A stretch of 64,000 nt of DNA from Symbiodinium natans (taxonomy: Eukaryota; Sar; Dinophyceae; Suessiales; Symbiodiniaceae): positions 215,001 to 279,000 of the forward strand of contig CAJNDS010001713.1 in the NCBI GenBank assembly GCA_905221605.1, read 5' to 3'. Made by a program: the position numbers and the translations under genes. The notes beneath the pieces are model-generated. The model was given only the letters and a program-made list of their open reading frames with translations. It was not told where the DNA came from and searched no databases. Positions 50,442 to 58,882 of the stretch are shown here, in pieces. How positions within the stretch are numbered: the stretch's first letter is position 1; each line of letters starts with the position of its first letter.

Positions 50442-51635
50442 ATGTCCGAGCCAGCATCCAGCAGTGGGTATGCTAACCCTACAGACATCTTTGAGGGTGT
50501 GACTTTTCTACCCACCGAAGATGTTTCCAGCAGCGGTTCCGAGGAAACGGGAAACTCAGAACCTGAAAGTGACACCGACGAGACCAAGAGCCAGAAGAGC
50601 CGGGACGACAACGACAAGGACTTCTTTGACAAGGGCAACGATAGGAACGACGAGGGAGGGAATGTGACGCAAACTACGTCATCTTCCCAAACCACGTCCC
50701 AGACAAAGATGACCACCTTCACGGACGCCGAGTTGGACGAGATGCTGAAGTCAATCGAGCAGAGGTTGAGTGAGTTGAAGGTTCAGGAGAACGCTATCAA
50801 GAAGGAGAAGGCAACAGTCAAGAAGGAAGTTTCCACCCGTGAGAAGGAAATTGCCAAGAAGAAGAAGGACGAAGAGAAGAAGGTTGCAAGCGACAAGAAG
50901 AAGGCGGTTCGTGAAACCACCTTCCGGATAATCATCAAGCCAGTCGGCATTGATAACTTCCCGAACTCCTTTGAGATTGAGGTTTCCAACGGCGATTGCT
51001 TCCCCGACATCCGCAAGATCGGCGCCAAGAAGATGGGCATTAGCAACAAGAAGCTCAAACTGACAAGCGATGTCTTTGACCTGTCAGTCAACCCAAGGAC
51101 CACGATCGGCAAGCTCTTTTGTCCGTCAGACCCGCCCCGCAAGGTCAAGGCAGGTGACACTTTCTCACTGTCAGTCATTGCAAAGGGCGGTGCGAAGAAG
51201 CGCAGGAGCAACGACGACATCTTCTTTGACTTGCCATCCAACCACGACGTGAAGGAAACCACAGAGGAGAAAGACCTGTGGGGTAGGGTCTTCAAGTATT
51301 GCACCGAAATCACCACCAACAAGGAGTACAGCACCGTGACGATTTTGAAGACGATTGACAAGACAGCCCTCGACAAGTGCGCCAACGACCTGGTGTCAAG
51401 CAAGGCTCGTGTGTCGGACAAATTGATGAAGTTGGCAAGTGCTACACCGATGGCAAAGGAGATGCAGAAGGTGTGCGACGATATCACCTACAACCTTGAA
51501 AGGTACAAGAAGCAGCTGGCAAAGAGCATCTATGAGTCCGGAAGGATGACAGGCGACACCTTCGAAGCCGGCGTAGTGGCGGGAGCAATCAAACAGCTTG
51601 TGGCAGGTGGGACACAAAGAATAAAAAAAACATAA
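50442..51635 (+). CDS. Intronless 397-aa protein with a coiled coil and a ubiquitin-like fold
   Basis: The first ATG is at 50442 (the frame is open from a GTG at 50400). Residues 1-90 are acidic, Ser/Thr-rich and disordered. Residues 94-158 form a Lys/Glu-rich coiled coil. Residues 159-250 look like a ubiquitin-type beta-grasp: FRIIIKPVG, FEIEVSNGDCFPDIRK, KLKLTSDVFDLSVN, DTFSLSVIAKGG. This domain ends in Gly249-Gly250 followed by basic AKKRR. The rest is helical. Fold assignment is from pattern only. Gly-Gly at the end of a beta-grasp recalls processing sites of ubiquitin-like modifiers. Codons favour AAG, GAG and CTG-type ends, unlike the AT-rich virus genes to the right. No introns. Function unknown. 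Confidence 0.65.
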   Translation: MSEPASSSGYANPTDIFEGVTFLPTEDVSSSGSEETGNSEPESDTDETKSQKSRDDNDKDFFDKGNDRNDEGGNVTQTTSSSQTTSQTKMTTFTDAELDEMLKSIEQRLSELKVQENAIKKEKATVKKEVSTREKEIAKKKKDEEKKVASDKKKAVRETTFRIIIKPVGIDNFPNSFEIEVSNGDCFPDIRKIGAKKMGISNKKLKLTSDVFDLSVNPRTTIGKLFCPSDPPRKVKAGDTFSLSVIAKGGAKKRRSNDDIFFDLPSNHDVKETTEEKDLWGRVFKYCTEITTNKEYSTVTILKTIDKTALDKCANDLVSSKARVSDKLMKLASATPMAKEMQKVCDDITYNLERYKKQLAKSIYESGRMTGDTFEAGVVAGAIKQLVAGGTQRIKKT

Positions 51636-51768
51636 TAGGATATGATAAAAAACATCATAGGGTATGATAAAAATCATCATAGGGTATGATAAAAATCATC
51701 ATAGGGTATGATAAAAATCATCATAGGGTATGATAAAAATCATCATAGGGTATGATAAAAATCATCAT
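51631..51768 (+). repeat. 22-bp tandem repeat, six copies
   Basis: The unit is 22 bp, of the form CATCATAGGGTATGATAAAA plus two more bases. The first copy (51631-51652) is diverged and overlaps the stop codon of the preceding gene. Copies at 51653, 51675, 51697, 51719 and 51741 are essentially identical, and a partial unit follows. TGATAAAAATCA inside the unit is an inverted repeat, so each copy can form a small hairpin. Confidence 0.92.
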
Positions 51769-51840
51769 TTTAGACCATTCCCTTTGGAGGTGCTGATGAG
51801 ACGCCAGCCTGAAAACGTGGCTCACCGTTGCTATCAAGCA

Positions 51841-51955
51841 GAGATTTCGCCGAAACACTGTTCATCCTGTGAGAGAGCGGTGTAGGGCGAAGACCCTGAG
51901 ATTTTCGCTGAAACGCTTCTCATCTTGTGAGCGAGTGGCGTAAGGCAGAGACCTT
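51841..51955 (+). repeat. 57-bp imperfect tandem duplication
   Basis: Units 51841-51897 and 51898-51955 share GAGATTT(T)CGC-GAAAC, TCATC-TGTGAG-GAG, GGCG and AGACC words with scattered substitutions and one inserted T. No open frame of note crosses both. Confidence 0.8.
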
Positions 51956-52035
51956 CTCAACGTGCATTTTGCGAGATTCCGAGTGCAAACTCGCTCTGCT
52001 GTTGCTTTGTGAGGTTCTTACAGCTCCACATATCA

Positions 52036-52210
52036 ATGACAATGTAAAAAATCCTCTTCCGTGCCAGGTTCAGAAGTCATTGTCATCCGCGACTTCTAGA
52101 AGCCACGCGCCCGCTCGGTTTTAAGATAAGGTTGTTTAGGATAGGGTTTTTAGGAAACTTCAGGAAAAGAATTAGCTCCGAAGGTTGAACAACCATCTCA
52201 GAACCGGAGC
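52036..52210. repeat. Inverted repeats at the host/virus junction
   Basis: ATGACAATG (52036-52044) pairs with CATTGTCAT (52078-52086). CTTCTAGAAG is a perfect palindrome (52093-52102). GCTCCG (52175-52180) pairs with CGGAGC (52205-52210) around the self-complementary GGTTGAACAACC. None is long enough to be a convincing viral terminal repeat. Confidence 0.6.
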
Positions 52211-52243
52211 GTACAAACATCCGACTGTTTATTTAAAACAAAG

Positions 52244-52410
52244 CATTTAGGGTTTAGGGTTTAGGGTTATTTAGTTTAGTTTAGTGGTTCTGCACCGCCC
52301 TCAGTCCGTCTTGCATTTAGGGTTGTAGGGTTTAGGGCTTTCGGTTTAGGGCTTTCGGTTTAGTGCTTTCGGTTTAGGGCTTTCGGGTCTTTCGGTTTAG
52401 GATTTTTTTT
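52244..52410 (+). repeat. TTTAGGG patch and GGCTTTCGGTTTA repeats at the left edge of the virus
   Basis: Three TTTAGGG units at 52246-52267, then about four copies of a 13-mer GGCTTTCGGTTTA at 52335-52400 with small changes. This is the last GC-containing telomere-like sequence, and immediately after it the DNA becomes AT-rich and stays so to the window end. Confidence 0.8.
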
Positions 52411-52549
52411 TCTCATTTTTTATTTCGCCTTGTCAGGCGTTAGGGGTAAAAACAACGAGTTTTTCTTTACAACCTGTCGGTTGATTTTTATTCCGCCTTG
52501 CCGTAGGTTCTCACAACAAACCCTTCACGCAACCACACACGGAAAGAAA

Positions 52550-52812
52550 ACACCAACGAAAAAACATAGGGAAAACACTGACAAAAACAAGCGGAAAAAT
52601 AGAAAACATCACTTTTTAAAATACTGATTATATAGGACGGACTTTTAAACACCTACCCGAGGGAAAATCACAATAAAAAGCAACAAAAAACAAAACACCA
52701 GCGAAAAAACATTTAAAAACACTGACAAAAACAAGCGAAATAAACAAAAACAACAGTTTTTAAAATCGTATTTATAAAGGAGGTACTTTTGAAACACCAA
52801 CCCGAGGGAAAC
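52550..52812 (+). repeat. 118-bp direct duplication upstream of the DNA polymerase gene
   Basis: Units 52550-52667 and 52695-52812 both begin ACACCA-CGAAAAAACAT and end ACCCGAGGGAAA. They share CACTGACAAAAACAAGCG and an ACTTTT-AAACACC stretch near the end. Each contains a TATA-like element at the same place (ATTATATAGG near 52627 and TATTTATAAAGG near 52770). The duplication may supply two promoter copies to the polymerase gene. Its origin by tandem duplication is inferred. Confidence 0.8.
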
Positions 52813-52884
52813 GTTGCAACCTCAAACCCAAAAATCAAAAGCGCCAACCCCAACCCAAACCCAAAATCACTTAAAGAAAAGACA

Positions 52885-52899
52885 CATTATATTATAATG
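52885..52899 (+). promoter_or_regulatory. Start-codon-proximal AT motif of the polymerase gene
   Basis: CATTATATTATAATGG runs directly into the ATG at 52897. The same TATAATG-type junction occurs at most other genes of the element and is taken as a viral promoter/initiator element. Confidence 0.5.
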
Positions 52900-55800
52900 G
52901 AGTCAGGGGAGTACCGTTCAGTGTTAAATTTCTTATTTTCAGATAAACAAGCAAACATAAAACGTAAGGGTAATAAGGAATACAAAAAAGTTATTATAAA
53001 TGATGTTGAATATCCGTATAACAAAGAAAAGCCACTAGTTAAAAAGTTAAGAACAAAACTGGAACAAGTTTCAAAAACTCCTCAATACAGACGCTTCAAG
53101 ATCCTTGAAAAAGCATCCAAAGGCATTCTAGCAAGAAATGCTTTAAAGAAATACGCTATTAAACACAAAGCCACAATCACCGACGAGCAATCGGCTTTAA
53201 AATCTTACGCTAACACCTACTCAATATCTAACATAAAACTTCCTCATATGAAAGGCTTATCTTATTTCATACACCAAAAGGACAAACTAAACGAATACCT
53301 TAAAAAACACAAGTCAATGAAAGTTATAGCTTTTGTTGAAATTGTTTTTGATGACATAGAAACAGAAGACGAAATAATACACTCAATAAAATCTAGACGT
53401 TACAATATATTTAATGAAGATGATTTAGTAAATGCTTTAAACAATATGGGCAAAGACATAGAAATAACAGTAGCAGAAAAACAAATAGAAAGGTCAGGAT
53501 TAAGAATTAAAAAAATTCATAAAATCACGATACATTATGACAAATACGACCCTACACGAGCAGGAAAATATTTTGACTTACCCGAATGGGTTATGAGAAA
53601 GAAGGCTTGCATCAACATAAAAAACGACGATGATATGTGTTTTAGATACTGTGTCTTATGTAAGTTTTATGAAATATTCAAGAAAGACCACCCTCAACGA
53701 ATGTATCATTATAAAAAATATATTGATGAAGATCATTTCATAAAATGGGATGATATGAACTATCCAGTTTGCAATGATGACATTGACCATTTTGAAGAAA
53801 TAAACGGAAGAACAATATCAATAAATGTTTATACCATAGATGAAGAAAAGAAAACAATAAGACCCGACAAAATAACAACAATTTCAAAGCCAGTTTGTCA
53901 CGTAAATCTTTTACGAATAGACCACGACGACATTTTTAATCATTATGTTCTAATAAAGGACTATTCCAGACTTATGAGTTCTCAAACCAACAACCACAGA
54001 GAAAAACTATTTCACTGTATGTATTGTCAGAAAGGATTTCAACAAGAAACACTTTTAACAAATCACATCACGAAAGGTTGTCTAGCTAATGAAGTCCAAT
54101 CCACACAGATGCCAGAAGAAAACGAAAAAATGCAATTCAAGAACCATTATAAAAAATTAAAAGCTCCTTATGTAATATATGGTGATTTTGAATGTTTAAC
54201 AGCACATTCAAAAGAAGGAATAAATGGAAGTTACGCGAACGATAGTGAGCCTATGAGACTGAAAGGAGCATACCAACATCATCAACCGTCCGGCTTTATG
54301 TTAAACGTTGTAAATTCAATAACGAACGAAATGACACCTTATCTATACCGCGGAGAAGACTGTATGGATAAATTTTGTGATACAATGAACCAAATAAGAG
54401 AAGAAGTAATGGATAAGATGATGAGTCCGAAAGAAATGATTATAACACCACAAGAACAAGAAGAATTTGAAAAATCTACTCACTGCTTTATTTGTAATGG
54501 TAAATTCACAGACAAAGGCAAAGATAAAAAGAAAGTTAGAGACCACTGCCACTTTACAGGTAAATATAGAGGCGCCGCACATAACAAATGCAATCTTGAT
54601 TATTGTTTCAGATACTTCAAAATTCCCATTTTCTTCCACAACCTTAAAAACTACGATGCACATCTCGTTATATCAAACTTGGAAAAGCTAAACACAAAGA
54701 AAGACCAAATAAGCGTCATAGCACAGAACAGCGAAAAGTTCGTAACTTTTGAACTCAAACAGTTGCAGTTCAAAGATAGTTTCAGTTTCCTATCTTCTTC
54801 ACTGGACAAGCTAGTAAAATTAACAAAATATGAAGGAAACGAAAAAAGAACCGACTGGCAGGACAACTTCAAATACAGTAAAAACAGCAAATACATAAAA
54901 TCAGATGAATGTCTAGACTTATTAACTGACAAAGGCGTTTATCCATATGACTATTTTGATAACTTCAACAAGTTCAACGAAAAAGAACTACCACCAATAG
55001 AAGAATTTTACAGTAAGCTTACGGAAGAGCACATAAAACAAGAAGAATATGAAAGGGCACAGAAGATATATAAACATTTTAACATACAAAACTTGGGTGA
55101 GTATCACGACCTTTACCTTCAAACAGATGTTTTATTATTGACCGACGTCTTTGAAAATTTCAGAACAAAATGTCTTGAAGATTATCATCTTGACCCCGCT
55201 CACTACTTCACTTTACCTAACTTCGCTTGGGACGCTATGTTGTTAAAAACAGGAATAAAACTGGACTTAATCTATGATGAAGAGATTTATAAAATGGTTG
55301 AGAAGGGACTTCGTGGAGGAATGTGTCAGGTCTCACACAGAAAAGCCGAAGCAAACAATAAGTATATGGAAGAACAATACGATGAAACTAAACCCTCTTC
55401 TTACATAAACTACCTTGACGCTAACAATCTTTACGGTCTGGCGATGTGTCAGAAATTACCTTATAAAGATATAAGATGGATTAAACGACAATTTACCGAA
55501 GACGACATAAAAAATTATTCCGACCTTTCCACTGGCTATATTTTAGACGTTGATTTAGAATATCCAAAAGAGTTACACGATAAACATTCTGATTATCCAC
55601 TAGCACCTGAAATTATGAATGTTACTGCTGATATGCTTTCAGAAGCGCAAAAAGACATTTACAGAAAAACCTATACCAAAACCTATAAAAACGGTGAAGT
55701 GGTAGGACTAGACCCGAAAGACGAAAAGACCAAGAAATTAATATTGAATGTAAATGACAAATCAAATTATGTTCTTCACATTAACATATTAAGATATTAT

Positions 55801-56709
55801 TTAAAACAGGGACTAAAACTTAAAAAGGTTAATAGAGTTATAGAGTTCAAACAAAAGCAATGGCTAAAACCTTGGATTGACTTCAACACAGACAAGAGAA
55901 AACAAGCCACATCGGACTTTGAAAAGGATATGTATAAATTAATGAATAACGCTGTATATGGAAAAACGATGGAGAACGTAAGAGAACATATAAATTTTGA
56001 ACTGGTTGATACACCCGAAAGATTTCAAAAATGCGTTAATAATCCTACTTACAAGCACAGACATATTATAAATGAAAATCTCGTCGGAGTTGAAAAGTTA
56101 AAAGAAACAGTTAAATTGAATAAACCTATATATGTTGGAATGTCCATTCTAGACTTATCTAAATTACATATGTATTCGTTTTATTATGATGTTTTAAAAC
56201 AAAGATATAAAGAAAATATTAATCTGATATACACCGACACAGACAGCTTCGTTATACATACAAAAACGGAAGATATATATGATGATTTCAAAGAGCTCTC
56301 TAAACATATGGATTTCAGCGGTTATGATAAAAATCACAAATGTTATGATCCAACTAATAAAAAGGTTCTTGGAAAATTTAAGGACGAGTGCGATGGAAAG
56401 ATTATGACACACTTCATAGGCTTGAAACCTAAATCTTATGCTTTCAGGATTTTCAAGGAAGACAAGGAAGAAAAGAAATCAAAAGGTATAGTAAAACACA
56501 AAGTGAAGAAAGAACTGACCTTCAAGAAATACGAACAGACATTAGAAACAACACAATCTGACAAAGTATCTTTCAACAGCATAAGAAGCAAGAACCACCA
56601 AATCTACACAATAAATCAAATAAAACAATCATTGAGCAGTTATGATAATAAAAGATATTATTTAGATAGTGTAAAAAGTCTTCCCTTCGGGCATTTTTCA
56701 ATAAAATAA
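52897..56709 (+). CDS. Protein-primed family B DNA polymerase, 1270 aa
   Basis: The ATG at 52897 sits in the viral start motif; the frame is open further upstream from a TTG at 52789. Exonuclease motifs: YGDFEC (Asp430, Glu432), FHNLKNYDAH (Asn582, Asp587), YLQTD (Tyr740, Asp744). Polymerase motif A DANNLYGLAM (Asp841), motif B MNNAVYGKTMEN (1016-1027), motif C YTDTDS (Asp1114, Asp1116), KxY motif KSY (1179-1181). All catalytic residues are present, so both activities look intact. Upstream are a zinc finger (Cys374, Cys377, His390, Cys395) and the conserved INIKNDDDMCF module near 245. Between Exo I and Exo II lies an endonuclease VII-like Cys/His cluster (Cys530, Cys533, DHCH 549-552, HNKCN 562-566), as in polymerases of Polintons and relatives. 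It would replicate the linear element from a protein primer. Confidence 0.95.
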   Translation: MESGEYRSVLNFLFSDKQANIKRKGNKEYKKVIINDVEYPYNKEKPLVKKLRTKLEQVSKTPQYRRFKILEKASKGILARNALKKYAIKHKATITDEQSALKSYANTYSISNIKLPHMKGLSYFIHQKDKLNEYLKKHKSMKVIAFVEIVFDDIETEDEIIHSIKSRRYNIFNEDDLVNALNNMGKDIEITVAEKQIERSGLRIKKIHKITIHYDKYDPTRAGKYFDLPEWVMRKKACINIKNDDDMCFRYCVLCKFYEIFKKDHPQRMYHYKKYIDEDHFIKWDDMNYPVCNDDIDHFEEINGRTISINVYTIDEEKKTIRPDKITTISKPVCHVNLLRIDHDDIFNHYVLIKDYSRLMSSQTNNHREKLFHCMYCQKGFQQETLLTNHITKGCLANEVQSTQMPEENEKMQFKNHYKKLKAPYVIYGDFECLTAHSKEGINGSYANDSEPMRLKGAYQHHQPSGFMLNVVNSITNEMTPYLYRGEDCMDKFCDTMNQIREEVMDKMMSPKEMIITPQEQEEFEKSTHCFICNGKFTDKGKDKKKVRDHCHFTGKYRGAAHNKCNLDYCFRYFKIPIFFHNLKNYDAHLVISNLEKLNTKKDQISVIAQNSEKFVTFELKQLQFKDSFSFLSSSLDKLVKLTKYEGNEKRTDWQDNFKYSKNSKYIKSDECLDLLTDKGVYPYDYFDNFNKFNEKELPPIEEFYSKLTEEHIKQEEYERAQKIYKHFNIQNLGEYHDLYLQTDVLLLTDVFENFRTKCLEDYHLDPAHYFTLPNFAWDAMLLKTGIKLDLIYDEEIYKMVEKGLRGGMCQVSHRKAEANNKYMEEQYDETKPSSYINYLDANNLYGLAMCQKLPYKDIRWIKRQFTEDDIKNYSDLSTGYILDVDLEYPKELHDKHSDYPLAPEIMNVTADMLSEAQKDIYRKTYTKTYKNGEVVGLDPKDEKTKKLILNVNDKSNYVLHINILRYYLKQGLKLKKVNRVIEFKQKQWLKPWIDFNTDKRKQATSDFEKDMYKLMNNAVYGKTMENVREHINFELVDTPERFQKCVNNPTYKHRHIINENLVGVEKLKETVKLNKPIYVGMSILDLSKLHMYSFYYDVLKQRYKENINLIYTDTDSFVIHTKTEDIYDDFKELSKHMDFSGYDKNHKCYDPTNKKVLGKFKDECDGKIMTHFIGLKPKSYAFRIFKEDKEEKKSKGIVKHKVKKELTFKKYEQTLETTQSDKVSFNSIRSKNHQIYTINQIKQSLSSYDNKRYYLDSVKSLPFGHFSIK

Positions 56710-56752
56710 TACAAAAGGACTTAAAGACAAAACGCCTTATAATATTAGTGAT

Positions 56753-57175
56753 ATGGACACTGATAAAGCAAAGAAAATTATTAAAAAGTTTATCAAAAAT
56801 AATCCTTATCCTGAATATAATGATATAGTTAAAATGCTAACGAAAAACTTTAATGAATACCGAAAAAGTGATGATAAAGTATTTGCTATTCATTATCTTA
56901 ACCTTTTTAATGAGTATGGTCAACCGAACCACGAATGGATGAAAGAAATATATGAAAATATAATGAATGAAAAAATAATAAAAGCCAACGGTGAGAAGAT
57001 ATATAAAAGAGGTGGTGCTCTTGTAATGCAATCCAATTATTATACAATTGTTGAGATATTGAAAGATATGTTTGAAAACAAAAATATGAAACACGATGAA
57101 CGAGTAGAAATTTTATATCCAATAAAAGAAAAAATTAGTGAATGCTGGCACGGTATAGGTGAGTGGAAACACTAG
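56753..57175 (+). CDS. Viral protein of unknown function, 140 aa
   Basis: Starts at ATG 56753 in TATAATATTAGTGATATGG, 43 bp after the polymerase stop, so it is probably co-expressed with it. It is a Lys-rich, mainly helical protein ending in ECWHGIGEWKH. The C-terminal W-x-G-I-G-E-W is striking and may be a conserved signature, but I cannot name a family. Its stop is followed by a perfect palindrome shared with the convergent gene. Confidence 0.75.
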   Translation: MDTDKAKKIIKKFIKNNPYPEYNDIVKMLTKNFNEYRKSDDKVFAIHYLNLFNEYGQPNHEWMKEIYENIMNEKIIKANGEKIYKRGGALVMQSNYYTIVEILKDMFENKNMKHDERVEILYPIKEKISECWHGIGEWKH

Positions 57176-57180
57176 AATAG

Positions 57181-57208
57181 TTAATATTATTTCTTTAAAT
57201 AATATTAA
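57181..57208. terminator. Perfect 12-bp AT palindrome between convergent genes
   Basis: TTAATATTATTT, loop CTTT, AAATAATATTAA lies between the stop codons of 56753-57175 (+) and 57205-57447 (-). A bidirectional 3'-end hairpin is the simplest reading. Confidence 0.6.
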
Positions 57209-57447
57209 TTATTGTCTTCTGCTATAATCCTATCCCGAGCCAGAAGTAAATGTTTCATATGATACATATGCGACATATCTAAACACCTTCTACACGTTTT
57301 ATTCATTCTAACGTTTTTCGTCTTATGCTGAAAGTTGGACAAGTCCTTAAATCCACCACACTTTTCACATTGTTTAAGTATTTTACCTTCGTCTCCTGTT
57401 ATTCTAGGCTTTTCATTAAAATCAATATTAAAATCTTCTTTCTTCAT
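57205..57447 (-). CDS. Small viral zinc-finger protein, 80 aa
   Basis: Two CxxC pairs (Cys27-x-x-Cys30 and Cys52-x-x-Cys55) in QCEKCGGFKDLSNFQ and NKTCRRCLDM form a treble-clef-like zinc ribbon of the type often seen in small viral proteins and in fragments of HNH endonucleases. No catalytic His-Asn-His is visible. The start lies in AGTATAATATGAAG. It is convergent with the 140-residue gene and 11 bp downstream of the next minus-strand gene. Binding to nucleic acid is likely but not shown. Confidence 0.75.
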   Translation of the reverse strand: MKKEDFNIDFNEKPRITGDEGKILKQCEKCGGFKDLSNFQHKTKNVRMNKTCRRCLDMSHMYHMKHLLLARDRIIAEDNN

Positions 57448-57458
57448 ATTATACTATT

Positions 57459-57842
57459 TTACAAACTTAATATTATTTTTTGTAACTTTACTTCTTCAAC
57501 TTCCTTCTTTATTTCTTCAACAGATGTTTCCAGCTTATCAACTCTTTCTTCCAGTTCTTCCGGCGTAACACCTTTTGAACCCCAACCATTGTCGCATATC
57601 TCAACGCTTCCGCTTTGTAAAACATTCTCGGGTTTGAAAATTTCATCAGGGGAGGCGTGCCGTCCAGAACCGAACTTCATATTTCCCCTGTCTTCAATGA
57701 TATTCGTTGTAGTTATATTGTTTTCCGTTGTTGTTTTCGTTTCCTTGTGATAAAACTGTTTTTTACATCTGCACGGAATGCAAGAGATGCCTTTTGTATC
57801 AATGCGAAATCCGTTCTTATCAGACTTACCGTCATCACTCAT
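57459..57842 (-). CDS. Viral Cys-motif/coiled-coil protein, 127 aa
   Basis: The N-terminus carries a CIPCRCKK cysteine cluster (residues 21-28), the middle is Thr/Asn-rich, and residues about 92-125 form a heptad-like coiled coil (ELEERVDKLETSVEEIKKEV). The start is in AATAATATAATGAG, and the next gene follows after 11 bp. Its order (Cys motif then coiled coil) is the reverse of the 69-residue protein at 58883-59092. Function unknown; it could be a minor structural or scaffold protein. Confidence 0.65.
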   Translation of the reverse strand: MSDDGKSDKNGFRIDTKGISCIPCRCKKQFYHKETKTTTENNITTTNIIEDRGNMKFGSGRHASPDEIFKPENVLQSGSVEICDNGWGSKGVTPEELEERVDKLETSVEEIKKEVEEVKLQKIILSL

Positions 57843-57849
57843 TATATTA

Positions 57850-57873
57850 TTAATAATTAAAAATAATTATTAA
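57850..57873. promoter_or_regulatory. AT palindrome in the divergent promoter region
   Basis: TTAATAATTA, AAAA, TAATTATTAA lies 8 bp upstream of the minus-strand gene starting at 57842, in the 217-bp spacer shared with the plus-strand ATPase gene. GATGGT/ACCATC near 58005-58025 is a second small inverted repeat in that spacer. Confidence 0.45.
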
Positions 57874-58059
57874 CAATTGCTTTAAGATTTAATGGTGTTG
57901 TTCCTGCTTCAACAAACGAATTCTGAATTAGTTGTTATAATGTCTTACTCTGTTATCATTTGTAAGTATTTATAACAGTATAGAATATTGACAGGGGGCT
58001 CGCACGGATGGTAATAAAACCACCATCATTTAATAGAAATTAATTTCTAAATATTATTA

Positions 58060-58854
58060 ATGAGTAATATTCCAATAGTCAAACCGATAAACGTAAAAGA
58101 ATACGATTTTAAACAATCTAAATATGAAATAGCTCCAAAGTTGCCGTTCTCAATGATTATAACTGGACCCTCGGGAAGTGGCAAGGGAATTCTATTGCAA
58201 TCGTTTATTTTAGACATTTACAGAGACGTTTTCGCAAGAGTTTATGTCTGGTCGCCCTCGGTTTCAATTGACCCTAACTGGACACCTGTTAAGCGCTACA
58301 TTGAAACAGAATTGAAGGTTGATACGGAAAAGGAAAAGGTCTTCTTTGATGAATACAAGCCCGAAGAATTGGAAGCCGTTATATCAAGACAACATAAAAT
58401 AACAGAATACCAAAAGAAGAACGGACATAAACAATTGCACTCAATATTAATAATTGTAGACGACTTCGCGGACTCAAAGGAATTTTCAAGAAACTCACCT
58501 TTACTAAATCAACTATACGTGCGTGGAAGACATAAAGCCTGCTGTATTATAACAGCCACTCAAAAGTTCAATTCGTTAAGTCCTATTATCCGTGTCAATA
58601 GTCGTCAGTTGTTCTTCTTCCGTTTAAGAAACTACAAAGAGATAGAGACAATGGTTGAAGAATTAAGTGCCGTCTTGATTAAGAAATCAACGGTGGCGGA
58701 CGCCAAGAACCTAGCAGAAGCAAAGAAACTATTGTTAGAAGTTTATAACATAGCTACGGAAGAACCATACAGTTTCTTATTCATTAACCTTATGAAGCCA
58801 GATGTCAATGATATTTTTTATAAACGTTTTGATGCTAAATTAGTCATTGATTAA
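58060..58854 (+). CDS. A32-type packaging ATPase, 264 aa
   Basis: Walker A GPSGSGKG at residues 36-43, Walker B LIIVDDF at 130-136 and a downstream TATQ motif (165-168) after VRGRHKACCII, in the order and spacing of the FtsK/HerA-type A32 genome-packaging ATPases of Polintons, virophages and nucleocytoplasmic viruses. Length is typical for PLVs. It would drive the double-stranded DNA genome into preformed capsids. The start lies in TAAATATTATTAATGAG, and a perfect palindrome follows the stop. All key residues are present. Confidence 0.93.
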   Translation: MSNIPIVKPINVKEYDFKQSKYEIAPKLPFSMIITGPSGSGKGILLQSFILDIYRDVFARVYVWSPSVSIDPNWTPVKRYIETELKVDTEKEKVFFDEYKPEELEAVISRQHKITEYQKKNGHKQLHSILIIVDDFADSKEFSRNSPLLNQLYVRGRHKACCIITATQKFNSLSPIIRVNSRQLFFFRLRNYKEIETMVEELSAVLIKKSTVADAKNLAEAKKLLLEVYNIATEEPYSFLFINLMKPDVNDIFYKRFDAKLVID

Positions 58855-58880
58855 TAATATTATTTAAATATAATATTATT
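58853..58880. terminator. Perfect 11-bp AT palindrome between convergent genes
   Basis: AATAATATTAT, loop TTAAAT, ATAATATTATT begins at the end of the ATPase stop codon and ends just before the stop of the convergent gene 58883-59092. It occupies the same position as the palindrome at 57181-57208. Confidence 0.6.
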
Positions 58881-58882
58881 CA

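Noticed and set aside
51631-51768. CRISPR array
   Set aside because: The 22-bp units are directly abutting with no spacers, and the setting is eukaryotic.
51790-51830. Hammerhead ribozyme
   Set aside because: CTGATGAG and GAAA are present in order, but the stem II between them does not pair and flanking stems I/III are not evident.
52036-52210. Viral terminal inverted repeat
   Set aside because: Arms are only 6-10 bp and pair locally; a PLV terminal repeat should match the far end, which is outside the window.
52789-52896. 36-residue N-terminal extension of the polymerase from TTG
   Set aside because: The ATG at 52897 sits in the same AT motif as the other viral starts, and the upstream part is Pro/Asn-rich and overlaps the duplicated block.
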